Source: Mycolicibacterium cosmeticum (lineage in GTDB: Bacteria > Actinomycetota > Actinomycetes > Mycobacteriales > Mycobacteriaceae). From it: 64,000 nucleotides of DNA. This document shows, piece by piece, positions 15,465-24,266 of the stretch. The DNA is taken from NCBI GenBank assembly GCA_016197365.1, contig JACPVS010000009.1:124001-188000 (forward strand), in the 5' to 3' direction. The stretch's first letter is position 1, and each line of letters starts with the position of its first letter. The notes under the pieces are model-generated. The model saw only the letters and a list, made by a program, of their open reading frames with translations. It was not told where the DNA came from and made no database searches. A program made the translations under genes and the position numbers.

Positions 15465-16336
15465 ATTCCACCCGTTCCGGCTTGTGCTTTGGCCAGTGCC
15501 TCAAGCTGTTTGGTGGTCAGTTTGCGCGACGCGCCCCGCGAGAAGTGCCGCTCCAGGTAGTACTGGCCGACCATCAGCACGCTGGTGACCAGCAGATACC
15601 AGCTGGCCGCGACCATCAGCATCGGCACCGGTTCGAAGATCCTGCCGCCGATATCGCGGACCGCGATGCCGTACAGGTCATAGGAATACGGCACGGCCGT
15701 CACCAGCGAGGTGGTCTTCAGCATGCTGATGACCTCGTTGCCGGTGGGCGGGATAATCACCCGCATGGCCTGTGGCAACACGGTGCGCCGCATGGTCATG
15801 CCCCAGGACATGCCCAGTGCCGTCGACGCCTCGGACTGCCCCTCGGGCACCGATGAGATTCCGGCGCGGATGATTTCGGCCATGTAGGCGCCCTCGTTGA
15901 GACCGAGGCCGATGACCGCCAGCAGGAACGGGATGGACAACGCCTGGAGGTTGAAGGTGAAGAACGTCGGGCCGAACGGGACACCCAGCTGCAGGTTCTT
16001 GTAGATGGTCGGGAACAGGCCCCAGAACACCAACTGCACATACACCGGGGTGCCGCGGAACACCCAGAGGAAAACCCAGGCAACCCACCGGAACACCGGA
16101 TTCGGCGACAGCCTCATCACCGCGAGGAGAATGCCCAACAGGATCGCCAGCACCATCGCATAGATGGTGAGCTGCAAGGTGTTCCACGCGCCTTCCAGCA
16201 AACGCTCGTCGAACAGGTACTTGCGGTAGACCGACCAGCGGTAGGCATCGTTGGTGGCCGCACCGTAGAGGAACAGTCCGGTCGCCACGATGATCGCGGC
16301 CGCCCCCACCCACCGCCATGGGTGGCGTAGGGGCAC
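15461..16336 (-). CDS. Polar amino-acid ABC transporter permease
   Basis: This is the membrane subunit of the importer. The family pattern is clear: N-terminal hydrophobic helix ([18 protein letters not shown]), [34 protein letters not shown], and the EAA-type loop [27 protein letters not shown] 16336 is the first standard start but has no ribosome site. A CTG at 16381-16379 sits seven bases after GGAG and overlaps the stop of the binding-protein gene. It would add LTNTDVPAAPSPIDA before the same frame (306 aa). The CTG start may be the real one. The gene ends in a GTGA overlap with glnQ. Confidence 0.85.
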   Translation of the reverse strand: MPLRHPWRWVGAAAIIVATGLFLYGAATNDAYRWSVYRKYLFDERLLEGAWNTLQLTIYAMVLAILLGILLAVMRLSPNPVFRWVAWVFLWVFRGTPVYVQLVFWGLFPTIYKNLQLGVPFGPTFFTFNLQALSIPFLLAVIGLGLNEGAYMAEIIRAGISSVPEGQSEASTALGMSWGMTMRRTVLPQAMRVIIPPTGNEVISMLKTTSLVTAVPYSYDLYGIAVRDIGGRIFEPVPMLMVAASWYLLVTSVLMVGQYYLERHFSRGASRKLTTKQLEALAKAQAGTGGM

Positions 16337-16377
16337 CGCGTCGATCGGCGACGGAGCCGCTGGAACGTCGGTGTTCG

Positions 16378-17295
16378 TCAGCTGATCGCTCCGTTGATCA
16401 CCGGTTTGTCGATCATGCCTGCCTCGACGCCCCAGTTGGACGCGATCTGCTTGTACGTGCCGTTGTCGATCAGGTGCTGCAGCGCCTGCACCAGTGACTG
16501 CGCCAGCGGCGAGCCCTTCTTCACCGGCCAGCCGTAGGGCGCGGATTCGAAGGTCTCCCCTGCGGTTTCCAGCTTGCCGTTGCTCTGCTTGATGGCGTAC
16601 AGCGTCACCGGCGAGTCCGCCGACATGGCGTCGGCCTGGCCGAGCACCACGGCGTTGGTCGCGGCGTCCTGGCTGTCGAACTTGAGGATCTCGATGGCCG
16701 GCTTACCGGCATCGGTGCACGCCTTGCTCTTGGCGGGCAGTTCTTCGGTCTCCTCGGTGGTGGTCGCCTGGACGGCCACCTTCTTGCCGCACGCATTGCT
16801 CGGGTCGATCGACCCGCCCTTGGGCTGCGCCCACTGGATGCCCGCCGAGAAGTAGGTGACGAAATCGACTGCTTCTTCACGCTCTTTGGTGTCGGTGAAC
16901 GAGGACATCCCGATGTTGAAGGTGTCGCCCTGCACCGACGGGATGATCTTCGCGAAATCGGACTCGCGGTACTCGGCCTGCAGGCCCAGCGTGGCGGCGA
17001 CCGCGTTGACCAGGTCGACGTCGAAGCCGACGATCTTGCCGGTCTCGTCCTTGAACTCGTTGGGGGCGTAAGGAATGTTCACGCCCACCACGAGCTTGCC
17101 GGACGACTTGATGGCCTCGGGCACGGTATTGGCGATGGTGTCGACCTTCGACGCCGAGGCGGCCGTCGTCGTGGTGGACGGCGCGGCGCTGTCCTCGTTC
17201 TTCGCGCAACCCGACAGGGCCAGCGCGCCGGTCGCGACGAACACTGCCGCAACGCGCCAGACCTTGGTCCCGCGACTCTTACATCCAACTGACAC
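16378..17295 (-). CDS. Polar amino-acid ABC transporter substrate-binding lipoprotein (GluB-like)
   Basis: This is an extracytoplasmic binding lipoprotein for a polar amino acid. Counted from GTG 17295, the product is 305 aa with a hydrophobic signal and the lipobox LALSGC (Cys30). An SBP_bac_3 fold follows: LVVGVNIPYAPNEF, GKIVGFDVDLVNAVAATLGL, and VAVQATTTEETEELPA in the hinge. GTG 17295 is favoured over ATG 17328 because AGAGGA lies just upstream. It heads a five-gene run with permease, ATPase, kinase and regulator. A loose GlnR-type AC-N9-AC element lies about 110 bases upstream. Confidence 0.87.
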   Translation of the reverse strand: MSVGCKSRGTKVWRVAAVFVATGALALSGCAKNEDSAAPSTTTTAASASKVDTIANTVPEAIKSSGKLVVGVNIPYAPNEFKDETGKIVGFDVDLVNAVAATLGLQAEYRESDFAKIIPSVQGDTFNIGMSSFTDTKEREEAVDFVTYFSAGIQWAQPKGGSIDPSNACGKKVAVQATTTEETEELPAKSKACTDAGKPAIEILKFDSQDAATNAVVLGQADAMSADSPVTLYAIKQSNGKLETAGETFESAPYGWPVKKGSPLAQSLVQALQHLIDNGTYKQIASNWGVEAGMIDKPVINGAIS

Positions 17296-17398
17296 GATTC
17301 CTCTTTCCTGATCGGGCTCATCCACCATCGACGTCTGGCCAACTATTGCCCCAAGGCGAAGACGTTAACCACAGTGGCCCCAGCGCGCAGTGCCGGTA

Positions 17399-17411
17399 AC
17401 CGAAGATTAAC
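17399..17411. promoter_or_regulatory. Loose GlnR-like element AC-N9-AC
   Basis: GTAACCGAAGATTAAC contains AC, nine bases, AC, the minimal pattern reported for mycobacterial GlnR. It lies about 105 bases upstream of the amino-acid importer. The pattern is short and occurs often by chance. Confidence 0.25.
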
Positions 17412-17475
17412 GACCTTCCGATCACGGTGTGCCGTAATCGTCCAGCGGTATTTGACGCTGTGGGAGACTGCCGCT

Positions 17476-18066
17476 ATGACAACTGTCGCTCCTCCCAGCC
17501 TGCTGCCTCACCTGTGGAAATCCACCCTGGTCTCCGGGGTTCTCGCGGTGGCCCTCGGTGCCGCGGTTCTCGCCTGGCCGAAGATTTCGATTGTCGTCGC
17601 TGCCAGCTTCTTCGGCGCCTACCTGCTGATCACCGGTATCGCGCAGGTCATCTTCGCGTTCAGCCTGCACGTGTCGGCGGGCGGACGGATCCTGCTGTTC
17701 ATCAGTGGTGCGGCCTCGGTGATCCTTGCGGTGTTGTCCTTCCGCCACCTCTTTGACGCCGTACTGCTGCTGGCCATCTGGATCGGCATCGGCTTTGTCT
17801 TCCGCGGAGTGGCCACCGCGGTGTCCGCGATCAGCGATCCCACCCTGCCCGGCCGCGGCTGGAACATCTTCGTCGGCGTCATCAGCCTCATCGCCGGCAT
17901 CGTCGTCCTCGCGTCCCCGTTCGAGTCGATCGCGACGCTGGCTCTGGTGACCGGCATCTGGCTCGTGGTGATCGGCGCGATGGAGGTCGTCAGTGCCTTC
18001 GGCATCCGGTCCACCTCCAAGAAGCTGACCGAAACCCTGACCCCGCCGGCCCAGCCTGTCGCATGA
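17476..18066 (+). CDS. HdeD-like DUF308 membrane protein
   Basis: This is a small integral membrane protein of the HdeD/DUF308 family, associated with acid or envelope stress in other bacteria; the mechanism is unknown. The 196 residues contain six membrane helices of the paired repeat type: VSGVLAVALGAAVLAWPKIS, then FFGAYLLITGIAQVIFAF, and later IFVGVISLIAGIVVLASPF then IWLVVIGAMEVVSAFGI. The ATG follows GGGAG by nine bases, so the longer upstream frame is dismissed. It lies 105 bases before cydA on the same strand, with a separate regulatory region between. Confidence 0.85.
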   Translation: MTTVAPPSLLPHLWKSTLVSGVLAVALGAAVLAWPKISIVVAASFFGAYLLITGIAQVIFAFSLHVSAGGRILLFISGAASVILAVLSFRHLFDAVLLLAIWIGIGFVFRGVATAVSAISDPTLPGRGWNIFVGVISLIAGIVVLASPFESIATLALVTGIWLVVIGAMEVVSAFGIRSTSKKLTETLTPPAQPVA

Positions 18067-18107
18067 GTTGTCTGCGCCACGTTCTCTGGGCATGCGGACA
18101 ATCACCT

Positions 18108-18141
18108 ACTACAGTGTGTCGTAGTTCTACAGAGTCGTAGA
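18108..18141 (+). promoter_or_regulatory. Double dyad upstream of cydA (BlaI/MecI-like operator)
   Basis: ACTAC-N8-GTAGT (18108-18125) is followed directly by TCTAC-N6-GTAGA (18126-18141). The halves also form direct repeats of CTACAG...TCGTAG with an 18-base period. TAC/GTA dyads of this kind resemble BlaI/MecI operators. The element ends 29 bases before the cydA start, well placed to block transcription. Confidence 0.45.
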
Positions 18142-18170
18142 GAGACCCGCAGCCCGGGGAGTTGGTGCAC

Positions 18171-19619
18171 ATGGACGCGCTGGACGTGTCGCGGTGGCAA
18201 TTCGGAATCACCACCGTCTATCACTTCATCTTCGTACCGCTCACGATCGGCCTCGCCCCGCTCATCGCGGTGATGCAGACCGTGTGGGTCATCACCGGGA
18301 ACAACGCCTGGTACCGGCTCACCCGGTTCTTCGGGAAACTGTTCCTGATCAACTTCGCGCTGGGCGTGGCGACCGGCATCGTCCAGGAATTCCAGTTCGG
18401 GATGAACTGGAGTGAGTACTCCCGCTTCGTCGGCGACGTGTTCGGGGCTCCGCTGGCCATGGAAGGCCTGGTGGCCTTCTTCTTCGAGTCGACCTTCCTG
18501 GGGTTGTGGATCTTCGGCTGGACACGACTGCCCCGACTGGTCCACCTGGCCTGCATCTGGATCGTCGCCATCGCCGTGAACGCCTCGGCGTTCTTCATCA
18601 TCGCGGCCAACTCGTTCATGCAGCATCCCGTCGGGGCGCACTACAACCCCGAGACCGGCCGCGCCGAATTGACCAGCATCACCGAACTCTTCACCAACAA
18701 CACCGCGTGGGCGGCCTTCCCGCACGCGGTCGCCGGCGCCTTCCTGGTGGCGGGCACCTTCGTCGCCGGAGTGTGCGCGTGGTGGATGGTGCGCAACCCC
18801 GACTCCGACGAAGCCCGCTCCATGTATCGCCCGGCCACCATCCTGGGCTGCCTCATCGCGTTCATCTCGGCCGCCGGGCTGTTCTTCACCGGCGACGTCC
18901 AGGGCAAGCTGATGTTCCAGCAACAGCCGATGAAGATGGCCTCCGCGGAATCGTTGTGCCACACCGAACTCGACCCCAAGTTCTCCATCCTGACGGTCGG
19001 GACGCACAACAACTGCGACAGCGTCACCCACCTGATCGAAGTTCCCTACGTGCTGCCGTTCCTGGCCGAAGGCAAGTTCACCGGCGTCACGCTCGAGGGT
19101 GTCAAGGATCTGCAGGCGAGCTATCAGGAGAAGTTCGGCCCCGGCGATTACCGGCCGAACCTGTTCGTCACCTACTGGTCGTTCCGGGCGATGATCGGAT
19201 TCATGGCGGTGCCAATGCTTTTCGCACTCACCGCGCTCTGGCTGACCAGGGGTGGCCGAATACCGCGACAACGCTGGTTCGCGTGGTTCGCACTGCTCAC
19301 CCTGCCCACCCCGTTCCTGGCCAACAGCGCGGGCTGGGTGTTTACCGAGATGGGCCGCCAACCCTGGGTGGTCGCACCCAATCCCACCGGCGACCAGATG
19401 GTGCGATTCACCGTGCAGCAAGGGGTGTCGCACAACTCGGCGGGCATGGTCTGGCTGTCATTGATCGTGTTCACCGCGCTCTACGCGGTGCTGGCGGTCA
19501 TCTGGTTCTTCCTGATCCGGCGCTACGTCGTCGAAGGACCGCTGGAACACGACAGTGAACCCATCCCACCCCCACCACCCGGCGAGGACGACGTCGCGCC
19601 GCTGTCATTCGCCTACTAG
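18171..19619 (+). CDS. cydA: Cytochrome bd quinol oxidase subunit I
   Basis: Subunit I of the high-affinity terminal oxidase oxidises menaquinol and reduces oxygen to water at hemes b558, b595 and d. The 482-residue protein has the heme-ligand His18 in VYHFIFVPLTIGL, ATGIVQEFQFGMNWSEY, and PLAMEGLVAFFFESTFLGLW with the conserved acidic residues. It also has GWVFTEMGRQPWVV near the C-terminus. ATG 18171 follows GGGGAG by nine bases. It starts a cydA-B-D-C run whose spacing or overlap indicates one operon. The preceding double dyad may control it. Confidence 0.95.
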   Translation: MDALDVSRWQFGITTVYHFIFVPLTIGLAPLIAVMQTVWVITGNNAWYRLTRFFGKLFLINFALGVATGIVQEFQFGMNWSEYSRFVGDVFGAPLAMEGLVAFFFESTFLGLWIFGWTRLPRLVHLACIWIVAIAVNASAFFIIAANSFMQHPVGAHYNPETGRAELTSITELFTNNTAWAAFPHAVAGAFLVAGTFVAGVCAWWMVRNPDSDEARSMYRPATILGCLIAFISAAGLFFTGDVQGKLMFQQQPMKMASAESLCHTELDPKFSILTVGTHNNCDSVTHLIEVPYVLPFLAEGKFTGVTLEGVKDLQASYQEKFGPGDYRPNLFVTYWSFRAMIGFMAVPMLFALTALWLTRGGRIPRQRWFAWFALLTLPTPFLANSAGWVFTEMGRQPWVVAPNPTGDQMVRFTVQQGVSHNSAGMVWLSLIVFTALYAVLAVIWFFLIRRYVVEGPLEHDSEPIPPPPPGEDDVAPLSFAY

Positions 19620-19629
19620 GAGGTGTGCC

Positions 19630-20670
19630 GTGGACATCCAGACGTTCTGGTTCATCATCCTGGCCGTACTGTTCGTCGGCTTCCTGGTGCTGGAAGGTTT
19701 CGACTTCGGCGTCGGGATGCTGATGGCGGTCTTCGGCCGCACGAGCACCGGCGACAAAGAGAAGCACCGCCGAGCGGTGCTCAACACCATCGGCCCGGTG
19801 TGGGACGGCAACGAGGTCTGGCTGATCACCGCGGGCGGCGCGATGTTCGCGGCGTTCCCCGGCATGTACGCCACCATGTTCTCCGGGCTGTACCTGCCGC
19901 TGCTGGCCATCCTGGTCTCCATGATCATGCGCATCTGCGCCATCGAATGGCGCGGCAAGATCAACGATCCGAACTGGCGGCGGTGGGCCGATATCGGCAT
20001 CGCCGTCGGAAGTTGGGTCCCCGCCGTGCTCTGGGGTGTGGCGTTCGCCATCCTGCTGCGCGGCCTGCCCGTGGACGCCGAGCATCAGATCCATCTCTCG
20101 ATCAGCGATGTGCTCAACCCCTACACCCTGCTCGGAGGGCTGGCGACCTGCGGCCTGTTCCTGTTCCACGGGGCGGTGTTCGTGGCATTGAAAACCGAAG
20201 GCGCCGTGCGTGACGACGCGGTCAAGTTCATCGCGCGACTGGCCCTGCCGGTGACCGTCATCGTCGCCGGCTTCGGGCTGTGGACGCAGCTCGCCTACGG
20301 CAAGGACTGGACCTGGCTGGTGCTGGGCTTCGCCGTCGTCATGCAGCTGGGCGCGGTCATGCTGGTGTTGAGCCGCGGTGGCGACGGCTGGGCGTTCGCG
20401 GCCACCGCGTCGGTGATCGCGGCGGTGGTGGCGCTGTTGTTCGGCTGCCTGTACCCCAATCTCATTCCGTCGACGCTGGACCCGGCGTGGAGTCTGACGA
20501 TCCACAACGCGTCCTCCACCCCGTACACGTTGAGAATCATGAGCTGGGCGGCGGTGCTGGTGACTCCGCTGGTGATCGCCTACCAGGCGTGGACCTATTG
20601 GGTTTTCCGGCAGCGCATCTCGGCCGACCGGATCCCTGAACCCGCGGGACTGTCACCGCGCCTGCCGTGA
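19630..20670 (+). CDS. cydB: Cytochrome bd quinol oxidase subunit II
   Basis: Subunit II stabilises the bd oxidase and pairs with CydA. The 346 residues show the family opening FWFIILAVLFVGFLVLEGFD followed by FGVGML, and GPVWDGNEVWLITAGGAMFAAFP. There are about eight further membrane helices. The GTG start has GGAGG six bases upstream, directly over the cydA stop, so translation is probably coupled. It ends in a GTGA overlap with cydD. Confidence 0.95.
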   Translation: MDIQTFWFIILAVLFVGFLVLEGFDFGVGMLMAVFGRTSTGDKEKHRRAVLNTIGPVWDGNEVWLITAGGAMFAAFPGMYATMFSGLYLPLLAILVSMIMRICAIEWRGKINDPNWRRWADIGIAVGSWVPAVLWGVAFAILLRGLPVDAEHQIHLSISDVLNPYTLLGGLATCGLFLFHGAVFVALKTEGAVRDDAVKFIARLALPVTVIVAGFGLWTQLAYGKDWTWLVLGFAVVMQLGAVMLVLSRGGDGWAFAATASVIAAVVALLFGCLYPNLIPSTLDPAWSLTIHNASSTPYTLRIMSWAAVLVTPLVIAYQAWTYWVFRQRISADRIPEPAGLSPRLP

Positions 20671-22289
20671 CACGCAACTTCCCCCCGTCGGTTCGGCGCT
20701 ACCTGATCGCATCCGCGGTGTACGGCATGCTGATCAGCGTCGCCACGATCGCGTCGGCCTGGGTGCTTGCCCATCTGGTCCCCGGGGTGATCACCGATCC
20801 GGCCACGCGCACCGCCGCGCACTGGTCCGGGCAGTTGCTGATCCTGTTGGGGCTGTGGACCGTTCGCACCATCGGGTGCTGGCTACAGGCCAGGCTCAGT
20901 CAGCGCGCCGCGACGGCGGTGATCGGCGAACTCGGCGCCGGGGTGCTGCGCTCGGTGACCGCCCGCTCCCCCCACGACCTCCTCGCGGTCCGCGATGAGA
21001 CCGCGGTGATCCTGACCCGCGGGTTGGACGGGTTGCGTCCGTACTTCACCGGATATCTACCCGCCGTCCTACTGGCCGGGATCCTCACGCCGATGACCGT
21101 GATCGTCATCGCCGCAACCGATCTGCAGGCCGCGATCATTGTCGCGATCGCGCTTCCGCTCGTTCCGCTGTTCATGATCCTCATCGGCAAACTGACCGCG
21201 GACCGCTCTGCGGCCGCACTCGCGGCCATGACGACGCTGCAGTCCCGGCTGCTGGATCTGGTCGCCGGGATCCCGACCCTGCGCGCCCTGGGCCGGGCCG
21301 CGGGTCCCGCCCATCGCATCGCCGAACTGGCTGCCGCGCATCGCCGTTCGGCGATGGCCACGCTGCGCATCGCGTTCCTGTCCGCCGCCGTCCTGGAACT
21401 GCTCGCGACCCTGGGCGTGGCGCTGGTGGCCGTCAGCGTCGGATTGCGGCTGGTGTTCGGCGAGATGACGCTGGCCGCCGGACTGACCGCACTGCTGCTA
21501 GCACCCGAGGTGTTCTGGCCGTTGCGCCGGGTCGGAGTGCAGTTCCACGCCGCGCAGGACGGCAAGACCGCCGCCGACGCGGCGATGCGACTGCAGGAGT
21601 CGGCGCCCCCACGCGCCCCGGGGCACCGCACTGCGCGGGGGGACACCATCCGACTGGAGGAGCTCAGCGTCGTCGGGCGCGACGGACCGGCACCGGACCG
21701 GTTGACCGCCACCGCCGTCGCCGGTGAGGTGACGGTGTTCACCGGGCCCAACGGCTGCGGGAAATCAACCACCTTCGAGGCGATCCTGGGCCTGACGGCG
21801 GCCTCGTCGGGCCGGGTACTCGCCGGTGACGTCGACATCGCCGAGGCCGACCTGCAGACGTGGTGGCCGCAAGTGTCGTGGTTGCCGCAGCGCCCGGTCC
21901 TGATCCCCGGCACCGTGCGGGCCAACCTCGAACTGTTCGGTCCCCTACCCGACGTCGACCATGCTTGCCGTGCAGCGGGTTTCGACGAGGTGCTGGCGAC
22001 GCTGCCCGAGGGCCTGGACACCGTGATCGGGCGCGGCGGGGTGGGGCTGTCCCTGGGACAACGCCAGCGGCTGGGCCTGGCCCGCGCGCTGGGTTCGGCT
22101 GCGCAGGTGCTGCTGCTCGACGAGCCGACGGCCCACCTTGATGCGGACACCGAACGCCGCGTCCTGGAGGCCCTTTCGGCACGGGCCCGCGAGGGCGCCA
22201 CGGTGATCGTGATCGGGCACCGCGCACCGGTGCTGGCCGCGGCCGACCACATCGTCGCGGTGGGAGGTGCCCTGCATGTCCCTTCGTGA
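20667..22289 (+). CDS. cydD: Thiol reductant ABC exporter subunit CydD
   Basis: CydD forms with CydC a heterodimeric ABC exporter (cysteine/glutathione type in E. coli) needed for cytochrome bd assembly. The 540 residues have an N-terminal six-helix domain followed by an ATPase domain with Walker A GPNGCGKST, signature LSLGQRQRLGLARAL and Walker B LLLDEPTAHLD, then His in VIGHRAP. The GTG start overlaps the cydB stop (GTGA), and the end overlaps cydC by 14 bases. The transported molecule in mycobacteria is inferred. Confidence 0.92.
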   Translation: MTRNFPPSVRRYLIASAVYGMLISVATIASAWVLAHLVPGVITDPATRTAAHWSGQLLILLGLWTVRTIGCWLQARLSQRAATAVIGELGAGVLRSVTARSPHDLLAVRDETAVILTRGLDGLRPYFTGYLPAVLLAGILTPMTVIVIAATDLQAAIIVAIALPLVPLFMILIGKLTADRSAAALAAMTTLQSRLLDLVAGIPTLRALGRAAGPAHRIAELAAAHRRSAMATLRIAFLSAAVLELLATLGVALVAVSVGLRLVFGEMTLAAGLTALLLAPEVFWPLRRVGVQFHAAQDGKTAADAAMRLQESAPPRAPGHRTARGDTIRLEELSVVGRDGPAPDRLTATAVAGEVTVFTGPNGCGKSTTFEAILGLTAASSGRVLAGDVDIAEADLQTWWPQVSWLPQRPVLIPGTVRANLELFGPLPDVDHACRAAGFDEVLATLPEGLDTVIGRGGVGLSLGQRQRLGLARALGSAAQVLLLDEPTAHLDADTERRVLEALSARAREGATVIVIGHRAPVLAAADHIVAVGGALHVPS

Positions 22290-23793
22290 CGTCCTCGACC
22301 TGCTGCGTCCGCGGTGGCCGCGCTTGCTGTTGGCCATCCTGTTCGGCACCCTCGCACTGGGCAGCGCCCTGGTGCTGGCGACGGTGTCTGCGTGGCTGAT
22401 CACCCGGGCGTGGCAGATGCCGCCGGTGCTGGACCTCTCTGTCGCGGTGGTCGCCGTTCGCGCACTGGGCATTTCCCGCGGGGTGTTCGGCTACTGCGAA
22501 CGACTGGCCATTCACGACACCGCGCTGCGGGCGGCAGGCCAGGCGCGCGCGGGACTGTACCGCCGGCTGACCGGACTCCCCCCGGAGACCGCGGTGCGGT
22601 TGCACAGCGGCGATGTGGTGGCACGTGTCGGCAGTTCGGTCGACGAGCTCACCGACGCGCTGGTGCGGGCGGTGCTGCCGATCTGTGTGGCGGTGCTGCT
22701 GTCGGCGGCCGCCATCACGATCATCGGGCTGATCGCACCGGCTGCCGCAGCGGTGCTGGCCGCGTGTCTGCTGGTGGCCGGTGTGCTGGCGCCGTGGCTG
22801 GCCGGGCGGGCGTCGTCCGCCGCGGAACGGCTGGCCACGCTGGCGCACGGCGCTCGCGACACCGCCACCGTGCTCGCCCTGGAACACGCCGCGGAACTGC
22901 GAGTCAGCGGCCGGCTTCCCGAGGTGATCGCCGAAGCGGAGCGCCGCCAACGTGATTGGGGCCGCGAACTGGACCGCTCGGCGGCGCCCACCGCGCTGGC
23001 CGCCGCGGCATCCACTGCGGCCGTCGGCGCGGCAGTACTGGCCGCCGCCGTCATCGGCATCACGCTGGCGCCCGTCACCGCGCCCACCACCCTCGCCATT
23101 CTGATGCTGGTTCCGTTGTCGGCCTTCGAGGCGACCGCCGTACTGCCGGCCGCAGCGGTGGCCCTGGTGCGGGCCCGGCTCGCCGCGGGGCGGATCGGCG
23201 ACATCCTTGCGCCCACCCCGGACGGCCGGCCTCGCCCGGAGGTGCCCGACGTGGCGCTGACACCCGGCAACCGACTGGCCGTGCTCGGTCCGAGCGGATG
23301 CGGGAAAACGACCATGCTGATGGGAATCGCCGGTCGATATCCTGAGAGTCCGCTGACCGCAGCCTTTTTCGCCGAGGACGCCCACCTGTTCGACACCACG
23401 GTGCGCGACAATCTCTTGGTGGCCCGCGGCGACGCGACCGATGACGCACTGCTCTCGGCGCTGGACCGGGTGGGGCTGCGCGACTGGCTCGATCAGCTGC
23501 CCGACGGCCTGGGCACCATCCTGACCGGCGGCGCGGCGGCCGTGTCCGCCGGTCAGCGCCGGCGCCTGCTGCTGGCCCGTGCACTGATCTCCGAGTTCCC
23601 CGTCGTGCTGCTGGACGAGCCGACCGAGCATCTCGACGAGGCCGACAGCGACCGGCTGCTGCGCGGGCTGCTCACCCCCGGCGCGCTGTTCGGTCGCGAG
23701 CGCGCCGTCGTCGTGGCCACCCATCACCTGCCCGACGGCATCGGTTGTCCTGCGGTGCGGCTGCCGCCCGGCGAGTACCCTCACCAATCATGA
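22276..23793 (+). CDS. cydC: Thiol reductant ABC exporter subunit CydC
   Basis: This is the partner half-transporter of CydD. The 505-residue protein has a membrane domain opening with LRPRWPRLLLAILFGTLALG and an ATPase domain with Walker A GPSGCGKTT, signature VSAGQRRRLLLARAL, Walker B VVLLDEPTEHLD and switch His in VATHHLP. ATG 22276 follows GGGAGG by eight bases. In many mycobacteria cydC and cydD are separate genes as here. It ends overlapping the DUF4190 gene by four bases (ATGA). Confidence 0.92.
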   Translation: MSLRDVLDLLRPRWPRLLLAILFGTLALGSALVLATVSAWLITRAWQMPPVLDLSVAVVAVRALGISRGVFGYCERLAIHDTALRAAGQARAGLYRRLTGLPPETAVRLHSGDVVARVGSSVDELTDALVRAVLPICVAVLLSAAAITIIGLIAPAAAAVLAACLLVAGVLAPWLAGRASSAAERLATLAHGARDTATVLALEHAAELRVSGRLPEVIAEAERRQRDWGRELDRSAAPTALAAAASTAAVGAAVLAAAVIGITLAPVTAPTTLAILMLVPLSAFEATAVLPAAAVALVRARLAAGRIGDILAPTPDGRPRPEVPDVALTPGNRLAVLGPSGCGKTTMLMGIAGRYPESPLTAAFFAEDAHLFDTTVRDNLLVARGDATDDALLSALDRVGLRDWLDQLPDGLGTILTGGAAAVSAGQRRRLLLARALISEFPVVLLDEPTEHLDEADSDRLLRGLLTPGALFGRERAVVVATHHLPDGIGCPAVRLPPGEYPHQS

Positions 23794-24266
23794 GCTCCTA
23801 TGAGCCGTATGGCGGCCAATATCCGGGGCAGTACCCACCGCCACCGCCGCAGCCCTACGCCGGTTATCCGCCTCCGCCGCCGAGCGCCCCGCGCAACGGA
23901 CTCGGTGTCACCGCACTCGTCCTGGCCGTGCTGGGACTGCTGTTCTCGTGGACCGTCGCCGGCGGCATCGTCCTGGGCCTGGTCGCCCTCATCATCGGCT
24001 TCGCGGCACGCGGCCGGGTCAAACGGGGCGAAGCCACCAACGGCAGCCTGGCGATCTCCGGAATCGTGCTGGGCGCGTTGGCAATCGTGCTGGGGCTGGT
24101 TTTCATCCCGGTCTGGATCAGCTTCTTCTCCCAGCTCGGCATCGGTGACTACGTCGACTGCATGACGAAGGCCGGCAACGACAGGACCGCCCAGGTGCAG
24201 TGCGAGAGCACCATGCGCGGCAAGATCGAATCCGACTACGGCGTCACCATCGCACCCACCCCTTAA
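23790..24266 (+). CDS. DUF4190 domain membrane protein
   Basis: This is a small membrane protein of unknown function, 158 aa. A Tyr/Pro/Gly-rich cytoplasmic N-terminus (YGGQYPGQYPPPPPQPYAGY) is followed by two DUF4190 hydrophobic blocks, LGVTALVLAVLGLLFSWTVA and SLAISGIVLGALAIVLGLVF, separated by a basic loop with RGRVKRGEATNG. A short outside tail carries two Cys. The ATG overlaps the cydC stop, so it is likely co-translated. Its 3' end overlaps the convergent tesB gene by four bases. Confidence 0.82.
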   Translation: MSSYEPYGGQYPGQYPPPPPQPYAGYPPPPPSAPRNGLGVTALVLAVLGLLFSWTVAGGIVLGLVALIIGFAARGRVKRGEATNGSLAISGIVLGALAIVLGLVFIPVWISFFSQLGIGDYVDCMTKAGNDRTAQVQCESTMRGKIESDYGVTIAPTP

